A stretch of DNA of 64,000 nucleotides, taken from IMG/VR virus record IMGVR_UViG_3300021963_007290, positions 38,867 to 102,866 of that record; one strand, written 5' to 3'. The notes below the pieces were generated by a model. The model was given only the letters and a program-made list of their open reading frames with translations, searched no databases and had not been told where the DNA came from. A program made the translations under genes and the position numbers. This document shows positions 1 through 6,700 of the stretch, one piece after another. The DNA comes from a virus. Every line of letters begins with the position of its first letter. Position 1 is the stretch's first letter.

Positions 1-160
1 TATATCTATCAAAGAAAGTAACTTCCTGATAAATGTCATCTCTCAATCTAACTCTTGTAAAAAGATTTTTAACTTTAACATAATCAGATATTCCTATTTT
101 ATCTGGACCTCTTACAATATATTCAAAATCTGGGATTTGTTGAAAATAGTTTCTACTCAT
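1..160 (-). CDS. 53: Baseplate wedge protein gp53-like (partial, C-terminus outside window)
   Basis: Only the first 53 codons are inside the window. The ATG is at 158-160 on the minus strand and the frame is open to position 1. The start of the protein reads MSRNYFQQIPDFEYI, followed by a charged stretch with KVKNLFTRVRLRD. This resembles the N-terminus of cyanophage gp53 proteins, which in T4 complete the baseplate wedge and bring wedges together around the hub. It lies one base after the stop codon of the gp48-like gene, so the two are probably co-transcribed from the minus-strand late promoter upstream of gp48. The frame is too short to show up among long open frames. The assignment rests on the N-terminal pattern and on the neighbours gp48 and gp4. 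Confidence 0.72.
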   Translation of the reverse strand, partial: MSRNYFQQIPDFEYIVRGPDKIGISDYVKVKNLFTRVRLRDDIYQEVTFFDRY

Positions 161-161
161 T

Positions 162-1454
162 TTAGTAACCTATTAAGTGATCTTTTCCGAATCCTTCTGT
201 ATAATCGGTATCATAAAGAGGTTCAATTTCTTGGAATTGCATATTTAATTCATAACAAACCATAGTTCCCGCACTATCATTATATGTGGCATAATTTCCT
301 AAGGGAGTGTAATTAACTGAACATGCAATTAATGCAGCAGCTTTTGTTTCACCCGATGGTTCTGGACTGATTAAATTCATTGACGGATGTATTTCACTGC
401 CTTTTAAATATTGAATCGTAAAAACATGTGGTGCTTTTAAAAATAATGCAGTATTATCCTTTCTTACAGCCATGTGCCTTTTGAAATATTTAATGATGAA
501 TTTAATTGCAGTAGCTTCATCCTCATCCCTCGCACTCATTTTAAAACTAAACTGAAATGGTCTTAATTGTGGTCCTTGAAAAAGCAGCTCAAGGTTTGGG
601 TTTAAAACTTTTGTTTTTGTTCTTGATAAGATATCAGGAATAGATGCTGCTTGTCCAGCAAGATAATCTTTAAGTTCTTGTTGACTGGCATCTAAATTTT
701 TAAAAAGATCTCCTATCATATCACCAGCACCTTGCCCACCCTCTTTACTCATCATCTCTCTTGATGCGTTAAATACAAAAGCGTCGATAGCAGATAGTTT
801 TCCTTCACCCCATTGGGCAGTATTTGTATCACTTATTGGTCCTTGTATTGCCATATAAATTGAGCTGTCAACTTTTTTATATGTAACATTGGGACTTGAA
901 AAACTACTTACTCCACCCGCACTTGTTGGGGCATTAAATTGTCCTTTTTCAATTTCAACCGCAGTAAATTTAATTTTATCTTGTTGATCGGACATTTGTA
1001 GTGGATATTGTAATCTACCATTAAAAGTTTTTCCAACGGGAAAAAATGCAGCAACTCCACTTGATGCATCATCAGTTGCTCTATATCCTTTATCAGATTC
1101 TATTTGCGAATCAAGAGTATTTGTGGCAGATTTATATTGTTCTTTTTGCTTAATTGATTCTTTTTGTTCTGCTGTTCCTCTGTCTTGTATTAATTTATAA
1201 GTGTTATCTCTTGTAGAAGTTGATATAGCACTCTTTGTATTTTGATCAAGTTGATTCCAGCTATTATCTTTTGCTTGAAAATCTTTTTGATCTGCAGTTC
1301 TTGTTGCAATCACCTTTCCAGATTTATCTACAATTTCTTGAGATCCATCTAATTTTGCGTTTACTGTCCATGGATTTTCACTTGTTCCTCCTGGTGTTCT
1401 TTGACTATATGAGGTAACTTTTCCAGATGAATCTTTATTTTCAGTCCAAGACAT
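162..1454 (-). CDS. 48: Baseplate tail-tube cap protein gp48-like
   Basis: A 430-residue protein. In T4, gp48 sits on the hub together with gp54 and starts tail-tube assembly. The N-terminal third (about residues 1-140) is polar and rich in K, D, Q and S. The C-terminal half carries the conserved-looking core, with segments such as PFQFSFKMSARDEDEA and KAPHVFTIQYLKG and the ending YDTDYTEGFGKDHLIGY; this is the tube-protein-like fold expected for the family. It is slightly longer than T4 gp48, as usual in cyanophages. A late promoter (1489-1496, minus) lies about 35 bases before the ATG. gp53 follows directly and gp4 precedes it on the same strand. A segment resembling a viral 3C protease site (LELLFQGP) is present and is taken as coincidence. 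Confidence 0.82.
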   Translation of the reverse strand: MSWTENKDSSGKVTSYSQRTPGGTSENPWTVNAKLDGSQEIVDKSGKVIATRTADQKDFQAKDNSWNQLDQNTKSAISTSTRDNTYKLIQDRGTAEQKESIKQKEQYKSATNTLDSQIESDKGYRATDDASSGVAAFFPVGKTFNGRLQYPLQMSDQQDKIKFTAVEIEKGQFNAPTSAGGVSSFSSPNVTYKKVDSSIYMAIQGPISDTNTAQWGEGKLSAIDAFVFNASREMMSKEGGQGAGDMIGDLFKNLDASQQELKDYLAGQAASIPDILSRTKTKVLNPNLELLFQGPQLRPFQFSFKMSARDEDEATAIKFIIKYFKRHMAVRKDNTALFLKAPHVFTIQYLKGSEIHPSMNLISPEPSGETKAAALIACSVNYTPLGNYATYNDSAGTMVCYELNMQFQEIEPLYDTDYTEGFGKDHLIGY

Positions 1455-1488
1455 GAGGAAGGTTTAGATTGGTGGTTGTTCGTAATTA

Positions 1489-1496
1489 TATTTATA
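1489..1496 (-). promoter_or_regulatory. T4-type late promoter for gp48-gp53
   Basis: The minus strand reads TATAAATA, an exact match to the T4 late -10 element. It sits about 35 bases upstream of the gp48 ATG. The TAA stop codon of the preceding gp4 gene (1492-1494) lies inside the element, so promoter and coding end share bases. Confidence 0.75.
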
Positions 1497-1947
1497 GACC
1501 AAGTTCATCTTCCGTAATTATCATAAACTTGATCAATCTGTCTTCGCAAAATTGCTCTGCTGCTTTCCATTTAGCTTTATTTTTTTCATATGTCAACACC
1601 TCATTAATGTAGGTTTTATTTCTTTTTTTTACTGTTCTTTGTGGTTTAATTGTTTGCTTTTTTGGTTTTACTTCAACAATATACCTAACGGTCGTTCCAC
1701 TTGATTCTTTAATTTTCATATAAAAATCTGGAAAGTATCTACGAACTCTTTCTGTAGTTGGGTCAAAATATGGAATGAAAAATTCTTCACTTCCCCATTC
1801 AAGTATATCTTCTTTTCTATCACAGTATCTCATGAACTTTAATTCCCATGAAGATCTGTATATAATATTGTTTACATCACCCTTGTATTTTTCTGGGTTT
1901 CTTGGATGAAATTTTCCTTGATGATATTTTCCTTCATTACTTCGCAT
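1492..1947 (-). CDS. 4: Head completion protein gp4-like
   Basis: A 151-residue protein, close to the T4 gp4 (gp50/4) length of about 150. In T4 this protein acts on filled heads before tail attachment; loss gives heads that cannot join tails. The family signature is clear: a basic N-terminus with YHQGKFHPRNPEKYKGD, then NIIYRSSWELKFMRYCD, then ILEWGSEEFFIPY. The middle shows RRYFPDFYMKI, followed by YIVEVKPKKQ. The F-P-D-F and E-V-K elements match the active-site pattern of PD-(D/E)XK nuclease folds proposed for this family. It is transcribed away from gp54, with 31 bases between the two starts and a minus-strand late promoter in that gap. The stop codon overlaps the next late promoter. Confidence 0.92.
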   Translation of the reverse strand: MRSNEGKYHQGKFHPRNPEKYKGDVNNIIYRSSWELKFMRYCDRKEDILEWGSEEFFIPYFDPTTERVRRYFPDFYMKIKESSGTTVRYIVEVKPKKQTIKPQRTVKKRNKTYINEVLTYEKNKAKWKAAEQFCEDRLIKFMIITEDELGL

Positions 1948-1969
1948 ACATATTATATAAAGCTTTTTA

Positions 1970-1977
1970 TATTTATA
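1970..1977 (-). promoter_or_regulatory. T4-type late promoter for gp4
   Basis: TATAAATA on the minus strand, 23 bases upstream of the gp4 ATG at 1947 and inside the short divergent gap to gp54. It is the only exact late element in this gap; no equally good plus-strand element for gp54 is visible there. Confidence 0.7.
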
Positions 1978-1978
1978 A

Positions 1979-2800
1979 ATGGCACAAAATAAAAATCTTC
2001 AACCAATTAAATCTGCTTCAAAGGCATACCGATTAAGAGACATATTTCAAAAGCCCGCATTAACTTCTTTTTATCAGTGTTGGTTTTATCCCACTCAAAA
2101 ATCAAGAGATTGGATTTCTCAAAGAGGGTATGAATTTACGACTGCTGTTGAAAATATATCTTTACTTTGCTGTGAGGCATCATTGCCCGGATCTTCTTTA
2201 GTAACTAATGAAATTACAAGTGATTATACTGGAGTTACGGAGAAGCATCCATATAGAAGGCAGTTTATGGAAGCTGATTTTACTTTTTATGTTGATCATA
2301 ACGGAGCGGATGGTGGAAAGAGTCATGAAATAATTTGGTTCTTTGAGAATTGGATAGGTCACATCGCAAATGAATCCGTTACTGGATTAACCGATGGTAG
2401 ACCAGATAGTACAAAATCAAATTATTTTTACCGATTTGAATTTCCAAAAAACTACCAAACTGATATTTACATTAATAAGTTTGAAAGAGATTATCTGGGA
2501 ACATATTTGCAATACAACTTCTTACAGGCATATCCATTAACAATCCAAGCTATGCCTGTATCCTATGATTCTTCACAATTACTAAAATGTACGGTTACTT
2601 TTAGTTACACAAGATATAATGTTTATAGAGAATATAACTATGGAATAGTTGGTAAATTGAGAAACAATCGCGTAGTAACTGATCCATTTGCTTACTTTAA
2701 TCCATTTGCTACAACTGAAAGTGAAACTATATTTGATACTTTAAGAAAGGTGGGTGGTGGAGCTTTAGAAACTTTTGGATTAGACGATACAAATTATTGA
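1979..2800 (+). CDS. 54: Baseplate tail-tube initiator gp54-like
   Basis: A 273-residue protein placed directly beside gp4/gp48 and before gp26, the expected setting for cyanophage gp54. In T4, gp54 binds the hub and, with gp48, nucleates polymerisation of the gp19 tube. Visible features are an N-terminal basic stretch, the segment FQKPALTSFYQCWFYPT, a tube-protein-like middle (ADFTFYVDHNG, then IIWFFENWIGHI), and a beta-rich C-terminal half with LKCTVTFSYTRYNVYREY. The alternation of aromatic and polar residues in that strand is typical of tube-type beta-barrel proteins. T4 gp54 is somewhat longer (about 320). The family call depends partly on position; another tube-like structural protein is the main alternative. 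Confidence 0.7.
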   Translation: MAQNKNLQPIKSASKAYRLRDIFQKPALTSFYQCWFYPTQKSRDWISQRGYEFTTAVENISLLCCEASLPGSSLVTNEITSDYTGVTEKHPYRRQFMEADFTFYVDHNGADGGKSHEIIWFFENWIGHIANESVTGLTDGRPDSTKSNYFYRFEFPKNYQTDIYINKFERDYLGTYLQYNFLQAYPLTIQAMPVSYDSSQLLKCTVTFSYTRYNVYREYNYGIVGKLRNNRVVTDPFAYFNPFATTESETIFDTLRKVGGGALETFGLDDTNY

Positions 2801-2833
2801 TATATATACTATAACTGATTTGCATAAAAGATC

Positions 2834-3556
2834 ATGCCTTTACCTAAAATTAGTACCCCGACTTATGAACTAATTCTTCCTTCAACAGAAGAGACGGTTA
2901 CTTACAGACCATTCTTAGTCAAGGAAGAAAAATTACTTGTTCTTGCATTAGAAACGGAAGACACAAAACAAATTACTACAGCAATTAAAACAGTAATTAA
3001 AAATTGTATCGAGTCACCTAAAAATGTCAAGGTAGAAACTCTACCTACATTTGATATTGAATATCTATTTTTAAATATTCGTGGAAAATCTGTAGGAGAA
3101 GAATTGGAAGTTAATATCATCGCACCAGACGATCAGGTTACTGAAATTCCGGTTAAAATTGCCATTGATGATATTAAAGTAAATACCAACGAAAAGCACT
3201 CTCGTCAAATAAAAGTTGATGACAGTATTACAATGGAAATGAAATATCCTTCATTGGATGAATTTATTAAATCAAATTTTGATGTCAATCAAAGAACTAA
3301 TGTAGATCAATCATTTGATTTAATTGCTTCTTGTATTGATAGAATTTATACATCAGAAGAGGTTTGGGATTCTTCCGATGTAACGAAGAAAGAATTAGTT
3401 GAATTTCTTGAAGATATGAATTCAATTCAATTTAAACAAATTGAAACTTTCTTTGAAACTATGCCTAAACTTTCTCATAAATTAAAAATTAAAAATCCAA
3501 AGACAAAAGTAGAAAGTGAAATTGTATTAGAAGGACTTTCAAGTTTTTTCGCATAG
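2834..3556 (+). CDS. 26: Baseplate hub subunit gp26-like
   Basis: A 240-residue protein beginning MPLPKISTPTYELILPST. The N-terminal motif with TYRPFLVKEEKLLVLALE is characteristic of the T4 gp26 hub-protein family (T4_baseplate type). In T4, gp26 is needed for formation of the central hub. The rest shows alternating strands and helices, ending in KLSHKLKIKNP and a terminal LEGLSSFFA. It lies 33 bases after gp54 and two bases before gp51, the usual cyanophage order. The length fits the family (about 210-240). No promoter is seen in the gap before it; it is probably read through from gp54. Confidence 0.88.
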   Translation: MPLPKISTPTYELILPSTEETVTYRPFLVKEEKLLVLALETEDTKQITTAIKTVIKNCIESPKNVKVETLPTFDIEYLFLNIRGKSVGEELEVNIIAPDDQVTEIPVKIAIDDIKVNTNEKHSRQIKVDDSITMEMKYPSLDEFIKSNFDVNQRTNVDQSFDLIASCIDRIYTSEEVWDSSDVTKKELVEFLEDMNSIQFKQIETFFETMPKLSHKLKIKNPKTKVESEIVLEGLSSFFA

Positions 3557-3558
3557 CC

Positions 3559-3741
3559 ATGTCTCACATGGATCTGGAGAATTACTTCAGATTAAATTTT
3601 GCCTTGATGCAGTTCCATAAATATTCTTTGACAGAGATTGAAAATATGATGCCTTGGGAAAGGGACATTTATGTAATGTTACTTGAAGATCATCTGGAAC
3701 AGCAGGAATTAGAGGCAAAGACTGGAAGAGGTAATGGCTGA
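3559..3741 (+). CDS. 51: Baseplate hub assembly catalyst gp51-like
   Basis: A 60-residue acidic, helical protein beginning MSHMDLENYFRLNFALMQF. It carries the segment KYSLTEIENMMPWERDIYVML and an acidic tail. T4 gp51 is a non-structural factor required for hub assembly; cyanophages have a similar small gene directly after gp26. Here it starts two bases after gp26 stops and its last eight bases overlap the start of the next giant gene (ATGGCTGA), which points to translational coupling. The helix-plus-PWERDIY pattern also resembles tail-assembly chaperones that sit just before tape-measure genes, which would suit the next gene. The two readings are not exclusive. Confidence 0.7.
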   Translation: MSHMDLENYFRLNFALMQFHKYSLTEIENMMPWERDIYVMLLEDHLEQQELEAKTGRGNG

Positions 3742-6700
3742 TTCTAACCCAACAACACAATTAGTAGATAGTAGAATTGTTTCATTGTTGGGACTCCAAG
3801 ATGATTTGGAGTTGTCTCATGAAGATTATTTTAGATCTTTAAAAGAAGCTGCACTTGCTGCCAGAATGTCTGACGGCAAGTTTTCTTCTGAAGAAGTATC
3901 ATTAATAACAGAAGAGTTAAAAAGAGTAAGAAAAGAAGATAAGAATATAAAGTTTCAGACAGAAAAGAAAAGGGCAAAAGCAAAACCAAAAACTCAAAAA
4001 GTATCTAATAAAAATACCAAAAAAACACCAAAATCTACTACTCCCAGAGCAAATACAAAAGTTACTACATTATCAACTTTTGTTCAAAAGCAACAACAAT
4101 CTCCTGCTACTGAGGCACCATCTGCATCTCCACCACAAGCAACACCAACGGTTCCTCTTCTCCCCCAACCAAAGAAAAAAACTGTCGAGGTAAAGGAGAA
4201 AAAACAAAAGATTAAAAAAGAAGGTTGTTGTGAAATTCTTGGAAAAAAATTAACCAAGATTGATTCTACTTTAGGATCTATTTTTTCAACACTTAAAGAT
4301 CAGTTTTCTTTGAGAAAAAAAGATTCTGAAAGGGAACGAAGAGGTCGTGAAAAATCTGGAAGAGAAGACGCGGAAAATAAATTAGAGAAAGGAAGTGGAA
4401 TCAAAGAAATAGTAAGTACTGCTAAAAATTTACTATCTCCCTTTCAAGATCTTTTTGATAGAATAAAACGATTCATTGTATTTACTTTACTTGGTAAAGC
4501 ATTTACGATGTTTATGGATTGGATGAAAGATCCAAAAAATAGACAGACGTTTAATACTATTGTTAAATTTTTAACAGATCATTGGGTATTAATTGTTGGA
4601 TCTTATTTGTTATTTGGAACCAAGCTCGGTGGATTTGCAAGAACAATTGGCAAACTTGTAGTAAAATTAGCAGTAAAGGCAGTATTTGCTACAGGAAAAT
4701 TAATTGCAGTTTTAGCAAAGAGTAAATGGGGTCGAGTTGCTCTTGCTGCTGGAGCTGTAACTGCGGGGGCAGTTGCTATATCCCAAAGTGGAAAAAAGAA
4801 AGATGATAAGCAAGATGTAGAATCTTATGCCGATGGTGGTATTATCGGTGGTCTTGGAAAGGCACTCAAATTCACTCCTTTGGGAATGGCATTTGAGGCA
4901 GGTAAGCATGGTGCCAAAGCATTTGGAAAAGGTGCTAAGGCAGTAGGAAAAGTTGCTTCCGGAGCAACTGACTTCTTAGGAAAGGGATTAAAAAAATCTT
5001 TAGATGTAGCAACTTTACCTTTAACTATTGGATTTAAGGGTCTTGCTGGTGCCTCTGAATTTTTAATGAATGGTCTAAAATCATTAGATCTTTTTAAACT
5101 TCTTGCAGGTCCAATACAATCAATAACAAAAAAAGGTGGGGATAAGGATCCCAAACTCCAGGCAGCTGGTGGAATTCCTGGATTAATAGGAACGATTGTA
5201 CAAAAAACTTCTGAGGGAGTTGGCAAGAACGTTAAAGATTCTAAAAAATCAAAACAAGAAAAAAAGGATAAAGGTGCGGGATATGCTAAGGGTGGATTAA
5301 TTAATCCATTAACTATGGGACTAATGGGTGCTGTCCCAGGTCTTGGAGCATTCGCACCATTGTTATCACCATTACTACAAAGTAAAAAAATTGGTGGTGA
5401 TCATGGTCTCCCAGTTTCTGGAGCAGGAAAGGATGATAGGTTATTAAAATTAAGAACTGGTGATGCAATATTAACTGAAAAAGATCAAAAACAGTTATCA
5501 TCAGGAAACTTTTTAGAAAAATTTGGTGGTCCAATTGGTGCAATGGCATCTTTCTTTTCTGGAAAAAAATCTGGAGAAGAAACAGTTGTTGCTGCTAAAA
5601 GGGGAGAAGCAGTAGTAACTCAAGAGGATCAACTTAATATATTTGAAAAAACTGGAATCAGTATACCTTCTTTATTGTCTGGAAGAAAAGCAAATAAAGT
5701 TAGTTCTGATCAATTAAAAACAAAATCTGGAAAACGTCTTCCAGGATTCTTTAATGGAGGCATAGTTGAGGGATTTGCTGGTGGTGGAATTGTAGGTGGA
5801 GATGCTGCATATGCAAATCAAAGATATCAAGAGTTATTACAAACAACAAAGAAAAGTACAATATCTTCATATAATAAAAAGTATGGTGAAGGTGCATATG
5901 AAAAGAAATTATTAGCAAAATTAAACAAAATCCATACTGGTCCAGACAAGTCAACTAAACCAAAACTACCTCCAGTAAAAACTAATGATGCTTACATGAA
6001 GTCCGTAAGAGAACGGGCTGGAAAAGGATCATCAACACTTACAGTAAATGGACTTAGGATTTTTGGAGCTGGAAAAGTACTAGACAAAATAAAAGATGTT
6101 AAAACTCCTGATATAAAAATTGAAGATGTAGCAAATAAAGCTCAATCAAAAATAAAAAAACTTGCTGCTGCAACTAAGTTCGGTGAAATGAGTGCAGAGC
6201 AAAGGGCTGATTATGAACAAGCAATAGCAAAAGAGAAGGTAGAAAGAGATAAAATTTTAAGTAGATCAAAGCAAAAAAGATCTTCTGATGAGGGCGCAAG
6301 AAAAGCATTTAGGGATATATTTGATAACCCAGACCTAAAAAATTCACTTCATGAGAAAGTGGCATTTGGTGATATGACTTATGAGCAATTTAAAAAAGTT
6401 TATTATGGAAAACAGTCAAAAGCACCGGCAAAAGGAAATAAAGGTTATACTCCATTCAAATCAAAGTTTGCTGGAGCAAGAGATGCTGCACATGCTAAAG
6501 CAAAAAACATTACTGGAGAACCTAAGAAAGGATTTGGTTCAAAGTTAAGGAGTATTTTAAAATTCAATCCAATGATTCCTTTAATGGGATCTATTAAAAC
6601 TGGATTGGAATATAGTCCTTTAGGATTGTCTGCTAAAATTGCTAAAAGAGGACTTGATACTTTAGGTCCTCTTGGCGCATCTGTTGGTGGATGGATGCAA

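Noticed and set aside
571-594. LELLFQGP in gp48, close to the viral 3C protease site LEVLFQGP
   Set aside because: It is in a conserved structural region of gp48 and no related protease is seen. Chance similarity.
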